In this document: positions 19,317 through 30,919 of the stretch, piece after piece | Numbering within the stretch: position 1 is the first letter of the stretch | Layout: each line of letters starts with the position of its first letter | Assembly (NCBI GenBank): GCA_963555705.1 | Contig: OY743184.1 | Coordinates: 18,465,859 to 18,529,858, forward strand | DNA length: 64,000 bases | Source: Ligustrum vulgare | Lineage: Eukaryota; Streptophyta; Magnoliopsida; Lamiales; Oleaceae | Direction of reading: 5' to 3' | Made by a program: the position numbers and the translations under genes | The notes under the pieces: generated by a model | The model's database searches: none | The model's input: only the letters and a program-made list of their open reading frames with translations | Told to the model about the DNA's origin: nothing

Positions 19317-20657
19317 TTTTTGTGCATATCCTTTTGCCACGAGACGAGCTTTATGCCTTTTTATACTTCCATCTGCCCCAAATTTTGTCTTGAACACCCA
19401 CTTTAAACCAATTGCATTTTTTCCTTCCGGTATGTCCACCATTTGCCACGTTTCATTCTTTTCAATTGCTTTCAATTCCTCCAACATTGCTTTCTGCCAT
19501 TCTTCTTTTTCAGCTGCTTCTTCATAGGTCATAGGATCTGAAACAGTAAGAGAAAATTGACAATACATATATATCATCCAAAGTTCTAAACTTCCTTGGT
19601 GGCGTCTTATTCGACGACTCTTCAAGGGAGGATGAAGAGTTTTGACTTTGAGATGAACTTGGTGAAGCCGAAGGTGATGGTGTTGGAGACTCCATTGGGG
19701 AACTGGCTAGTGAATTTGTTGGTGATGGTTCTGGACTTTCATTTGATGAGTCTCCATTGAACATAAGCAATTGTTCTTGCATTTTCTTCTCACTTCTATG
19801 TCAATTCCAGCTTGTATTTTCATCAAATACTACATCCCTTCTTATCAAAATCTTGCCATTAAGAGGGTTATACAGTCTATATGCTTTGGATTGAGTACAA
19901 TAACCAATAAAAATACATTTTTCAGATTTTTCATCTAGTTTTTGACGAACTTGAGAATTTACCAAAGCATAAGCAATACAACCAAAAACTCTTAAATGAC
20001 TTACAGATGGTTTTGTGCTATGCCATGCTTCAAATGGAGTTTGATTCATAACAGCTTTTGTGGGAGAAATATTCAGTAAATACACTGATGTTGCCACTGC
20101 TTCAGCCCAGAATTCATTTGAAAGCTCCTTTGCTTGTAGCATGCTTCTTGCCATTTCAACATCAGTTCGATTTTTCCTCTCCGCGACACCATTTTGTTCC
20201 GGAGTGTGAGGAGCTATCAATTCCCTATGAATGCCATTTTCTTTGCAAAAAAGATCAAATTATTTGGATAAGAATTCACCACCCCTATCAGTACGAAGAG
20301 CTTTGATGCAGGATCCAATTTGTTTCTCAACCTTTGCTTTAAAGTGCTTGAATTTCTCAAAAGTCTCTGACTTGTTTTCTAGAAAATAAACCCAATTCAT
20401 GCAACTAAAATCATCAGTGAAAAGCAAGAAATAGCGACTCCCACCAAAAGATTTAGTTTGCATAGGACCACATAAATCAGCATGAACTAATTCAAGGCAC
20501 CATGAAGCTCTCCAAGCCTTTCCAACAGGAAATGACCTTCGAGTTTGTTTTCCATATATGCATCCCTCGCATAATTCAATAGAATCAATTTTGGGTATTC
20601 CAAGAACCATATCTTTATCACTTAGTAATTTCAAACCTTTGATGTTAAGATGCCCAT
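19312..20657 (-). pseudogene. pol: copia integrase and start of RT
   Basis: Read downward on the minus strand. The integrase begins with a W-H-L-x-Y-G-H-L-N finger near 20640 interrupted by a stop, and continues with C-E-G-C near 20570. Then come the L-V-H-A-D-L-C-G-P-M core near 20490, D-D-F-S near 20405 and R-T-D-R-G-G-E-F near 20280. After a stop at 20260-20262 follows H-T-P-E-Q-N-G-V-A-E-R-K-N near 20210. Another stop at 19801-19803 precedes the Ser/Pro-rich linker and the RT start (W-V-F-K-T-K, K-A-R-L-V-A-K-G-Y) near 19320-19400. A frameshift lies near 19600. The reading frame is cut at the CCATA insertion site and continues at 9878. Confidence 0.9.
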
Positions 20658-20658
20658 A

Positions 20659-21982
20659 TCACAAATGCCATAGTGTGGAGTCATCTTTTCTAGGAGAAGC
20701 AAGAGCAAAATTTTCCACGCATGAAACTTCCAATGGGAACATTTTGTTTGGAGTCATGTTGATGTTAATAAATGTATGGCCTGACTTCTTCTCTTTAATA
20801 CAACATGCATCATTGTCAAATAAAATTGAATATCCACCAGCCATTAATTTTCCCACACTTAGTAAATTATATCCTAAAGCAGGTACAAATTGAACATCGT
20901 GTAATATCTTAACATTACCGAGGGTGGTTTTAATGCTTACTTCAACCTGCATTTCTTTGCCATTTCCAAGTTGAACGTTCATCTTCTCTGTCTCATCAAG
21001 TTCTTTAAACATTGATTTCACTCCAGTCATATGGTTTGAGCACCCACTATCTACAAACCACACTTCACTTGACACAATATTAGCACTAGAATGAGCCATA
21101 AAAAGCTTACTTTCTTCTTCATTTCCTGCTGCAAAATTCATTTGTTGATTTTTGTACCGATAATCAGCTTGTACATGCCCATATTGCTTGCAACCATAGC
21201 ACTGGATACCATTCCTGTAGCTTCTTTGCTCACTGGACTGCCTATGTTGCCCATTGAATCGACCTCTGCCTCTTCCTCTACCACGACCACGAAATCCTCC
21301 TCTTCCACGACCCCTGTTTGATGAACTTCCAATTTCTCCAGCTGCCTCCTTCACTTGAAATGCCTTCTCTTCATTCTTTTCAAGTGATCTATTAATTCTT
21401 GTCTCATGGGCTTGCAAAGACCCCATTAGTTCGTCAAATGAAAACACCGACATATCCTTAGATTCTTCTATTGCAGCAACTACATGATCAAATTTTGGAG
21501 TCAGGCTTCTTAGTACCTTTTCAACTATGGTCTGATCAGTAATCTTCTCACCACTAGAACGCATTTGACTGACTATTTCCGTTGCTCTTGACAAAAAATC
21601 AGCAATTGATTCTCCATTTTTCATGACCAAGGTTTCAAAGTCACGTCGAAGTGATTGCAACCTTACGACAATGACTTTTGAATCACCAAGAAACTCCTTC
21701 TGCAATATTGACCATGCTTGCTTTGATGTGGTCGCAGCTGCAATTCGTGAGAAGATGCTATCATGGACAGCCTGCTGAATGATCACTAAAGCCTTGGAAT
21801 CTTTCTTCTTATTTTCCCGCAACCTGTTTTCTTCATCCTGTATACCCGTGTTCTACCAAGTCCCAAAGATCTTGAGATTTAAGTAGAGTCTTCATACGAA
21901 TGCTCCAAAATTCATAACCTTCTCCCTTGAAAATGGGAATGAGTGGTTGTGCTGCACTCATTGCAGTACCGTTGCTGGTCAT
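20659..21982 (-). pseudogene. gag: copia gag and protease
   Basis: Gag starts at ATG 21982 (minus), reading M-T-S-N-G-T, followed by the F-K-G-E-G-Y-E-F-W-S motif. A small deletion with frameshift near 21838 separates this N-terminus from the 387-residue remainder (21822 down). That part has the UBN2 core (A-W-S-I-L-Q-K-E-F-L-G, V-L-R-S-L-T-P-K-F-D), a Gly/Arg-rich stretch and a zinc knuckle C-Y-G-C-x4-H near 21190. Its last Cys is replaced by Tyr. The protease motif W-F-V-D-S-G-C-S-N-H-M-T-G is near 21035. Confidence 0.9.
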
Positions 21983-22004
21983 GGAGCTTTTCTCTCAGTG
22001 TTTT

Positions 22005-22304
22005 GCTCAACTCACGTGTTTACACTCTAAGATATATAATCTGCAGCAAAGAACAAATGCAATAATAACACAGAAGAAGGCAGGAGGAAAAATAGATTCT
22101 GATGGTTTATTCCAGAACTGAGAATGCCTATTTATAGGCTCACAAAGAAACAGAAAATGGCTAAATAATCTCAACTAACCAGATTTTATTTTCTACTACT
22201 TCATTGACTAACTAAAATCAGAAAATACAGGAACATAATCTGCAATATTAAAGAACAAGTCTAAGTCATAATTAACACGTGCCAATTTGAATCATTCTTC
22301 AACA
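22005..22304 (-). repeat. 5' LTR of older copia element
   Basis: On the minus strand it starts TGTTGAAGAATGATTC at 22304. It contains a TATA box (CCTATAAATAGGC near 22130-22142) and is followed by gag about 300 bases later. The 3' limit and primer site are unclear: no TGGTATCAGAGC is found before the gag ATG, so the LTR end and primer site may have been deleted. Confidence 0.7.
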
Positions 22305-22899
22305 AAATATGGAGGTATATTGTTTCTTAAAAAGACACTGATTAGAAATGCACACAGCAACATAACAAAAAAACATGATAAATTTGTCTCCAAATGTAGT
22401 TCAGGATGAGATCAGAAAGATGACATTGACAACACAATTACAATTGATCTTTAGGATCTCAGTCATACAGTAAATAATATGCACCACAAGTTTCTGCAAG
22501 ATATTGTAGAGAAGTTTTGTAGTATCATCCATGATTCTGCGATCTTGCATTGAACTAGTGTAATATCACAAGGCATTCCCGATAGTCCAACTGCTTGCAA
22601 CGTCGACATGGCGACACCAAGGTGCATAGAAATCTAACTCTAGCAGAATTGAAACATGATAAGGCTGGAATTAACCTAAATTCAGACCCTAGTCCGCGTA
22701 TATACCTCTAAGAAGCCTTTCAGACTTATAATGATGGGCATTAGTAGAGAAGTTTGTTTTCAAAAGGCGGATTCAACTTTTAGCACATATATTACCCATA
22801 TTGACAAGACAGACTTGGTCCACAAGGTGATAATATGTACATGCACTAAAAAGAGTGAGAAAAGATAAGAGTTAATTGTTTCGATCCTCAATGAACTTA
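22305..22899. other. no gene recognised
   Basis: AT-rich sequence flanking the copia element. I see no coding signal, RNA gene or defined repeat here. Confidence 0.6.
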
Positions 22900-24125
22900 T
22901 ACCTTGATCTCAATTTCCTCACTGAATTATACAATATTTCTCAAACCTCACTAAACTTCATAAAGTTATACTCCATCCAATACCATCATCATAAATTTGG
23001 ATGGAATTGCCACCTGGCAAACGAAAGTCATGTGGCTAATGGAATTGCCACGTGGCAATTTTTTTGTTAATAATGTCAAATTCACCTTAAACTTTTGATT
23101 TTTTTAAATTTTTTTATTTTCTCATGTTGGCCCCTACATAATTAAATCGTTGGTCCCTCAACTTTTATATTTTGTCGCTTTAGGCCTTAGATTTAACTTT
23201 TCTTTCGAAAATGCCCGAATTTATTTGCAACTTAGGTCCTTCATCTTTATGATTACTTGTTCGTTAGTCCCCAATTTTTTTTTAATTTAGTCTTTCATGT
23301 ATTTGTTTGATAGTTAGTACCTTCAAACGGTATAACTTTGATATACTACTTCGAATTGCGCTCCCTTTTTTGCGTTAAACTTCAAACTCAACCAATTTTT
23401 CTAATGGTGAAACATACGCTCATTCATTAAACATTAAGCTATGATTTTTGTATTGTAGATACTTGTTTTGTTATGACAAACTTTTAATTTCAGCGCCCTT
23501 TTGCAAGTTCCAACAAAATTTGCAAGTTTCAACAAAAAATGACTAAAATTAAAATTGGCAAGTTAACCAATTTGTAAGTTTCAACAAAATTTGCATAAAC
23601 CAATTTACGTTAATCAATAATATCCTAACAAAACAAGTATTTTCAATACAAAAATCAAAACGCATCATTTAAATAAACGAGCATATGATACACCATTAGA
23701 AAGATGATTGAATTTGGAGTTCAATTCAAAAAATGTAGCGCAATTAGGAGTTGTATGTCAAAAGTTATATACGTTTGAAGACAATGACCTATGAAGCAAC
23801 TATATGAATGACTAAATTGAAAGAAAAATAAAACTTGAGGACTAATTATAAAGTTAAAGGACCTAAGTTGCAAATAAATGGAGGCATTTTTAAAAGGAAA
23901 GTCAAAATTCGAGGAAGTGATGAAATTTGAAAGTTGGGGGATCAACGATGTAATTGAAGTAGGCGACAACATAAAATACAGAGAAAAAAAAAATCAAAAG
24001 TTAGGGTGAGTTGGCATTTTTCCGATTGACTTTATGAAGGTAGTATTCGATTGAGTATAATTTTATGAAGTTGGATTTGATTTGGAAAACAATATATAGT
24101 TCAGTGAGGAAATTGAGACCAAGGA
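22900..24125. mobile_element. foldback element: long inverted repeat of about 1.2 kb
   Basis: The left arm (about 22900-23471) and right arm (about 23626-24125) are imperfect reverse complements. Example pairs are CTTGATCTCAATTTCCTCACTGAA against TTCAGTGAGGAAATTGAGACC (outer ends), ATTTGCAACTTAGGTCC against GGACCTAAGTTGCAAAT (middle) and TACTTGTTTTGTTA against TAACAAAACAAGTA (inner ends). The loop is about 150 bp and contains repeated CAAGTTTCAACAAAATTTGC. No transposase is seen. A clear target duplication was not found. It could be a MULE-type foldback MITE. Confidence 0.8.
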
Positions 24126-24129
24126 ATAA

Positions 24130-25726
24130 TGTAACGCCCCGAGTTCCGTAAAATCCGGGACGCCACTTCATCCTCTAAACTAACTATTTAACAGAATATT
24201 GCGGAAATAAATTAAATTTTAAAGATCACATTCATTTGAAAAGTTAGCAACGGTAACTCAAATTTAAATAAATTTACTTGAAAACGTTCCATAAAAATTA
24301 CAAATCTCGACAATTTAAATCAATAAGGTTTAATAAACTTAACTTTCAAAATAACTTAAAAATAAGGTTTGTCATCACTACCCCTCATTCACCACCTTCT
24401 CCGAACTCTGCAAATGTAGTTAAAATAACGGAGTGAGTATTTTAAAAGAAATACTCAGTAGACTCATCGTCAATAATTAATTTACAAGATAATTGAACAC
24501 GTTATTATGCAAATAAGACAGTGACATTCTCTTCTTAACCATAGGCATCACATAGTGAGTGCAATATGAACATATTCTTGTCTTATGCAATTAAAGCATA
24601 TAAGTTATTGCATGCATAACATAAATTTATCTTCTTATCTCATAAAAAATATTCTTGTCTTATCTCATGCAATTAAACATATAATTCATGTAAATTCACA
24701 TAACACATGCAATTATAATATAAACTAATAAGTGGAGGCGAGTCTACCTCAGTTTATCTCAAGTCACGTAAAAAGTGGAGCGGGAAGTAACCTCAATCTC
24801 TTAATCATCTGTATGTTTCGTCTAGCCAAAATAGGAAATAAGCCTTGAATTAGTAATTCGAAATTTTAAAGTTTAAAGTGACAAAATAAAATTTGAGGAC
24901 CAAATTGTAATTTTGAAGAAACTGAAATTTGAGAATTTTGGGGCTGAAATAGTATTTCAAGAATCTAAGTAGGGATGACAATAAAACCCACGAACCCACA
25001 ACCCGTTGGGTACCCGACACAAATTGGTAGAAATTACCCGACCCAATGGGTTTGTGGGTAGGATATTGGTGTAGATTTAGAAATTCGACATGGGTATGGG
25101 TAGGGTATGGTTATTATAGAAAAACAATACCCAACCCATATACCCATTAATTTTTTTTTTAAATAAATTATTGTATTTAAATTTTAACAGTATATAATTG
25201 TGAACAAGTTGATTCTTTGATATTTGCTTATTTTTAGACAATTGTGGTCTATTTATTTTTGGACATTGGATGTTGTTATATTTTTACTTCATTTTGATAT
25301 TTTTATGTTACGCCGGGATTGTTAATTAGTATATTACATGTGAAATTCATGAAAAATTTATAATTAGATACTTATATTATTGTTGAACAAGTATTCTATA
25401 TATACACACACACACACACACACATTATCAATGCCAAAAAAAAATAAAAATTAAAAAATTATTAAAATTAAAATACGTAACGGGTTTTAAATGGGTATAA
25501 AAGTATACCCGCGCCCTACCTGCACCCGACCCGCCACTCTTAAGTGGGTATATGGGTAGGATATGTGTATTATAAATATCTAGTGGATAGGGTATGAGTT
25601 TTCCAAACCTGGCCCATATTCTACCCATTGCCATCTCTAAACCTAAGGACTGACTAGAGATATTTTAAAACTAAATGGCTGAATTTAAACATAGTAAATG
25701 ATTCGACCATTTTCTCATCACCTCAA
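24130..25726 (-). repeat. LTR remnant of Tekay/Del-like gypsy element, split by a MITE
   Basis: On the minus strand it ends GGGACGCC...CGGGGCGTTACA at 24130. It carries the block ACTGAGTATTTCTTTTAAAATACTCACTCCG near 24430-24465, typical of the conserved 3' half of Del/Tekay LTRs. The right limit is uncertain. No internal coding sequence follows, so it is a solo LTR or fragment. Confidence 0.5.
24970..25639. mobile_element. hAT-type MITE (670 bp) with 8-bp target duplication
   Basis: Terminal inverted repeats TAGGGATGACAAT and ATTGCCATCTCTA. Flanks AATCTAAG (24962-24969) and AACCTAAG (25640-25647) differ at one of eight bases. The interior is rich in GGGTA/TACCC blocks and has a CA microsatellite near 25402-25422. 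It has no coding capacity. It belongs to the same family type as 31954-32457. Confidence 0.85.
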
Positions 25727-26391
25727 TGTGGGCCTTTGATTTGGGATACGCCGGGTCGGTACATCTCGACAATATGGTCGGCCCTTTTGCCCAACCATTC
25801 GGTTTCTCGGCCTCTTAGTTTATCAGGTATAAATTTCCTCAAGATGGAATAGTAGCCCGACCTTACCTCTATCAAAGGTCGGGGCATGCCCGGCCTTATC
25901 AAAGGTTGGTTCGTGACATGTTACAGTGGCCGACCACTTCACTCTAGATAGCCCGATACAAGAGGGACTCCAGGTATTCATTGTCTATGGGCCACCCTTC
26001 TTGGACCCCTCAAAGGAAGAAAGGAGTCCTAACCCACGAGGGAGCCTCCTGAAAAAGGGAAAAATTACTCCTTGTAATAATGGAATTCTTCATAAAATGT
26101 AAGTTTATATCAAAAGGACTCCTTCTTTAACCAAAAGAGGTTATGGACTTTTCATCCCTATAAATACAGTCTCTTTGATCACATATTATTCATTCATTAT
26201 TCTCTACGTTTTCCAGTTAAGTATTCTCTCTCTACTTTTCTTCAGAAAACTAATTCTTACACCGGAGGGGCGACGGGAAGAATCCTCCTCGCCTTTTTTG
26301 CAGGGCATCCAAGGCGAATTCATTGGACTTTTCCAGCAATCAAGTATCATCAGATCTTGCCACGTCAAGGTTAGGATTTTTCACAACATCA
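25727..26391 (+). repeat. 5' LTR of Tat-like element
   Basis: Begins TGTGGGCC and ends CAACATCA just before the primer site. It contains many GGTCGG/CCGACC blocks and a TATA box (CTATAAATACAG near 26158-26169). The left end is inferred. Confidence 0.6.
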
Positions 26392-26393
26392 AT

Positions 26394-26410
26394 TGGCACC
26401 ATCTGTGGGA
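26394..26410 (+). promoter_or_regulatory. primer binding site of Tat-like element
   Basis: TGGCACCATCTGTGGGA directly after the LTR end. It resembles the TGGCGCC-type primer sites used by Tat/Athila elements, with one change in the core. Confidence 0.65.
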
Positions 26411-26427
26411 AGAGATACGATCAGCCA

Positions 26428-27455
26428 TGGTTAATAGACGTCAAGCTCGTCCCTCCGCATCCACAGGTCAACCGCTTCCGGCCAATACTTCGGCTGAGGA
26501 GGAAAACCCTCCACCTCTTGAAGATGTTGGAGAAGAACAAAACCAAGAAATCACACCCGATAATGAACCCGTTAGTCGAGAAGATTTCAACGAACTTCAG
26601 CAGCAGCTCCGTGAACTCCGTTAAGCTCTTCAACAACGGAATAATCATCAAGCGCAACCTGACCCGAACACTCCAGGCACGATTCCCCGGGAAGATCGCA
26701 AGCTAGTTAATCCCGTGGCTGACAACTCCTCGAGAATCGGGGGTGCCCAACCCATGACTGAGGGATTTGCCAACTTGACATAGCAACAGCTCTCAAGGAT
26801 CATTCAAGAAGGAATTGCTGATGGAATACAGCAAAATACTCCTGAAATAACATCATTCCCCTTACCGGAAAGGTTTAAGTATCCTCGGATAAAGGAATAT
26901 GATGGAACAACAGATCCTAACAACCACTTGAATACCTACACTGATGTCATGGACATGCAGAATGCTCCCGATCAAATTTTGTGTAAGGCCTTCCCGCAAA
27001 CCCTAATAAATTCAGTCCGAGACCGGTTTTCTACAATACCGCCAGGTCCAGAAAGGATCAAGAAAACCGCCGCTTCCCTCATGCAGTTAAGGCAAGCACA
27101 GAATGAAACACTGCGAGAATTCATGACACGCTTTAACGCAGAAAGACTCCAGATTCCGGATCTTCACATCTCATCAACCATCTCGGCCCAGACCTTGGCT
27201 ATTCGAGGTTCGGAATTCATAATGTCCTTATCCAAGAATCCGCCCTCGAATGTGACGGAGTTTCTCAAAAGAGCTGAGAAATACATAAATATGGAGGAAA
27301 CACTGTTGTCAGTTGGGGCACAGGATCAAGTGCATGGGACAGTTGCGCAGTCTTCACAAACCGCAAAGCAAGGGAATAAGAGGTCAAGGCAAGAAGATGA
27401 AAGAACTCCTCCTGGCCTAACACGAAGGGAAATAACTATGGGTATCAGAGTTTAA
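26428..27455 (+). pseudogene. gag: gag of Tat-like element with stops
   Basis: The start M-V-N-R-R-Q-A-R lies just downstream of the primer site. Stops interrupt at about 26622-26624 and near 26779. The core then reads in frame: F-K-Y-P-R-I-K-E-Y-D-G-T-T-D-P-N-N-H-L (26875-26931) and the retrotransposon-gag motif C-K-A-F-P-Q-T-L to R-F-N-A-E-R (26980-27150). It ends at a stop at 27453-27455. Sequence then jumps within about 100 bases to the integrase. Confidence 0.85.
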
Positions 27456-27554
27456 CTCCATTGAATGCACCTCGATCCCACATTCTTATGGAGATCAAGG
27501 GGCGTGAGGACTTGCATTAGCCCAAGCCTATCAAAGGGACAATCGATGAAAAGA

Positions 27555-28640
27555 ACCGAAAGAGGCAGCCCTTGCTATAGCCGAGGTTCATGAAGGAATT
27601 TGTGGAGGATACCAGGGAGCAAGAGCTCTGGTATTGAAGATGATACGATACGGGTACTATTGGCCAACCATGAAGAAGGACACACTCAATTATGTAAAAG
27701 CTTGCGAAAAGTGCCAAAGATTCGCAGCCCGATTGCATCAACCCGCTGAAGAACTATCCTCGATTATGTGCCCATATCCTTTCGCTCAATGGGGAATTGA
27801 CATACTTGGGACATTCCCCATAGCTCGGGGCCAGGTCAAGTTCTTAGCGGTCGCTGTAGAATATTTTACAAAATGGGTGGAAGCAGAACCGTTGGCTGTA
27901 ATCACAGAACAATAGTTGGAAGCATTTGTGTGGAAATCAATAATTTGTTGTTTTGGTCTTCCTAAGACATTAATCACTGATAACGGGCGTCAATTCGAGT
28001 GCTAAGCCTTCAGACTATTCTGTAAAAACCTGGGAATAGAGCACAGGTTGACTTCCGTTTCGCACCTGCAGAGTAATGAGTTAGCTGAAGTTACGGACAG
28101 ACTCATCTTGCAAGACTTGAGGACCCACCTCGACAATGCCAAGGGTGATTGGCCCGATCTCCTCCCAGAAATACTTTGGACCAACCGAACAACATTCAAA
28201 ATCGCAACAGGGGAGACTCCATTCATGCTTGCCTTTGGAATGGAGGCCGGTGTCACAGTAGAAGTAACAATTTCGAGCTTCCGTACTATGGCTACAGAAT
28301 TACCCGATCACATTGAAGGGCAGCGAGAAAGTCTGGATCTTCTGGAAGAAGTCAAGGAAAATGCGTCATTAAGAATAGCAGCTTATCAACAGGCCATCTC
28401 CAAGAAGTTCAATGTCCGAGTGAAGAAGAGAGAATTCAGAATCAGAGATCTTGTCCTTCGTTGAAATGAGGCAGTCGGTCATCAACTAGGGAAACTTGGG
28501 CCTATTTGGGAATGACCGTACAAAGTCAACCGAAAAGTAGGAAAAAGGCTCATATAGCCTGCGCACAATGGATTCAAGACCTCTTCCTCGGTCGTGGAAT
28601 GTGGAAAATTTGAAGCCATACTACAAGTGATCACGATTCC
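27555..28640 (+). pseudogene. int: integrase of Tat-like element, degenerate
   Basis: Finger region A-C-E-K-C-Q-R near 27700, preceded by V-H-E-G-I-C-G near 27590. The core has F-A-Q-W-G-I-D-I-L-G near 27782-27811, then L-I-T-D-N-G-R-Q-F near 27970-27996 and P-E-I-L-W-T-N-R-T-T near 28165. Stops lie near 27913, 28003, 28462 and 28514. The usual N-G-Q-A-E-x-x-N-R region is altered. Coding signal fades by 28640. Confidence 0.85.
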
Positions 28641-28939
28641 TTTAAAGGTCAAAGTCATCTAGTTGTAGAAGAGTCGGGTCTATGCGCCCATTTTATCTTT
28701 TTACTTTTGGACTTGCATGTCCATCAATGATTGTTTAGGTCGGGCCTACGTGTCCATTGTTCTTTGTTTCAGCGTCAGGGACGGATACTCTTTTTCCTTA
28801 TCCAGATTTTGTCCCACAGGGTTCTTCTGGATAAGGTTTTAACGAGGCCCATCATTCAGTCCCCTTCAATAAAAGTACTTCTTCCAAAAGAATGAGTACC
28901 AGAGGACTAAAATCTTGAAATGACTTACAAGGTCATTCA

Positions 28940-29460
28940 CGTGACTTTACAAGTTATTTCCCATCAAATAATTTACAATGTCTCATGGAAAGACTTTACA
29001 AATTATTCTTCCACGAATAGTTTACAAAGTCTCATGGCAAGACATTACAAATTATTTCCCATCAAATAATTTACAATGTCTCATGGTAAGACTTTACAAA
29101 TTATTCTTCTACGAATAGTTTACAAGGTCTCATGGCAAGACGTTACAAATTATTTCCCATTAAATAATTTACAATGTCTCATGGAAAAAATTTACAAATT
29201 ATTCTTCCACGAATAGTTTACAAGGCCTCATGGCGAAAACATTACAAATTATTTTTCATCAAATAATTTACAATGTCTCATGGCAAGACTTTAAAAATTA
29301 TTCTTTCACGAATAGTTTACAAGGCCTCATGGCAAGACGTTACAAATTATTTTCCATCAATAATTTACAATGTCTGGCAAGACATTACAAATTATTTACA
29401 AGATAAAAAGGTCGTACCACCCGATCTTATCAACACTTCTCGCAAATCTTGCTAGTCAAT
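28940..29460 (+). repeat. 98-bp tandem repeat, about five copies
   Basis: The block CAAATAATTTACAATGTCTC recurs every 98-99 bases (near 28964, 29062, 29160, 29259 and 29357). Each unit also holds ATGGCAAGAC(A/G)TTACAAATTATT and CACGAATAGTTTACAA. A single degenerate unit recurs near 29600-29660. It lies in the 3' non-coding region of the Tat-like element, a known source of satellite DNA in this lineage. Confidence 0.88.
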
Positions 29461-29994
29461 TGACTAAAAGGGTCGGGCATACTAGGTCTCACTAGTCAAT
29501 TGTATTCAATTCAAAGTCTTGATGCTACAAAAAGGTCCATTCTTATAACTACGATATAAGGTCGGCCATCACCCGACCATGCAATTATCAAAGAATGGAA
29601 TAGATTTACATCGAATAATTTACATTGTCTCGCAAGACATTACAAATTATTCCCTCTGCGACTTATAAAAAATCGACCCCATAAAAAGCAAAGAGGTCGG
29701 TATCACCCAACCTTATAAAGCACTTTTCTCCATTTCGCTAAGTCAAAAGCTCAAACTATTCGGTGAACTGTCGAAAAGGTCGATCTTTCCCGACCTTAAT
29801 GTCCAAACATCATCGATTCAAAAATTAAACCATAAAGGTCGTCCCTGCCCAGCAAGGTTTTTGTATAAATAAATAACACGAACTTTGACAAAAGATTTCA
29901 TTAACAAAAACTTGTTACAAAAGTCCTTGAGGCATACCTCGGGCTATACATCAACAAGTGTAAATTGTTAACAAAAAGGCGAATTTTTCTACTA
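29461..29994 (+). other. non-coding 3' region of Tat-like element
   Basis: Contains dispersed GGTCGG/ACCCGACC motifs similar to the LTR. No gene is seen. Confidence 0.6.
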
Positions 29995-30919
29995 CTAGTC
30001 AGGGTCACTGGCCTGGCCGACCTCATTATCAGAACCAACCTCCACTTCATCCTCCTCCAAGAAAGGAGTGAGGTCGAGATCTTCTGTACCCAAGGGAAAT
30101 TGAGAGAGTGGGCTCGTGTCGAGGTCGGGCTCGTGTATTTTAATCCAAGCCCGGGCCTGCCTCATGCCCTGGGAGTATGACTCCAAAGCATAATTGCCCA
30201 CGACAAGGTCATATTCTTCAGATTTCTTGAAAGCCTCGACCGCCTCCACCTTTGCCGCTTCAATCTCTTCCCTAGCCCGGCGGAGATCATCCAAAAGTTT
30301 GGCGTTTTCAGATTGAGCAAGGTCCCGGTCTTGGGACATTAGGGCCAAGTCAGATTCCACCTTTGTTAATTTTTCTTCAGAAATGTTAGCCCGGGTGGCC
30401 TTGTACTGGACAGAATGTACAAGCTGACTTGAAGTCTCCCCTCGGTCGCTTTCCTTAGCCTGTCCCCGTCAAAATCCATTCTTGTAAAGGACGGAAAAAT
30501 ACAATTAGACGCAAAAGTTTAAGATGGGGAAGGCAACATGTTCTGGAGAAAGAATGAAATCAACTATTACTTAATTTACAAGGTCGGGTCCTACCGGGCT
30601 CCAAGTCAAGGTCAGCCTGACCTAGGATCTCGTTGGTAGTAAGATCTGAAGCCTCATCGGCCAGAAGTCCGAAGTCACACACTCTTATGACGTTGGCCAA
30701 AAGGTCGGCCATCTCTTCTTTCCCTACGTTACCCATCCTATTAAAATTATCTACTTCCGGTTTTCTAAAGGTAGGCCAAAAACTATTCTCACCTTCTCGG
30801 GGTTTGATATAAAAAAAATTTTCCTTCCAATATTTCAAGGAAGAGGGGACCCAAGGTACCTCGAACCTTCCCTTCCCGCACAAGTACACAAAGCAGTTAC
30901 ATCGAGGTAAAAGCTTCAA
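29995..30919 (-). pseudogene. antisense accessory ORF of Tat-like element
   Basis: Two minus-strand fragments. 30919-30560 has the motif W-V-P-S-S-L-K-Y-W-K-E-N-F-F-Y-I (about residues 24-39) and W-P-T-F. 30360-29995 is a Glu/Lys/Ala-rich coiled-coil segment followed by a C-terminal D-L-D-T-S-P-L-S-Q-F and an acidic tail. Extra antisense ORFs between pol and the 3' LTR are known from Tat-lineage elements, and their function is not established. The gap between the fragments contains stops, so the ORF is broken. A related decayed copy lies at 56890-58900. Confidence 0.65.

Larger units (their letters stand above)
8477..22304 (-). mobile_element. older Ty1/copia retrotransposon, interrupted by two insertions
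   Basis: Read on the minus strand: 5' LTR (ending at 22304), gag, protease, integrase, RT, RNase H, polypurine tract, 3' LTR fragment (8477-8546). Integrase precedes RT, which is the copia order. The 9,433-bp element at 9879-19311 splits its RT, and the Athila-like element splits its 3' LTR. Several in-frame stops (near 8952, 19801, 20260 and 20640) and frameshifts (near 19600 and 21838) show that it is dead. Confidence 0.92.

Noticed and set aside
19208..19393. ORF at the right end of the 3' LTR (also 11515-11760 in the 5' LTR)
   Set aside because: It spans LTR end and flanking or internal sequence, so it is a by-product of the junction.
28940..29460. Regular 98-bp repeats considered as a CRISPR array
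   Set aside because: Repeats are contiguous without unique spacers, the genome is plant, and the repeats lie inside a gypsy element.
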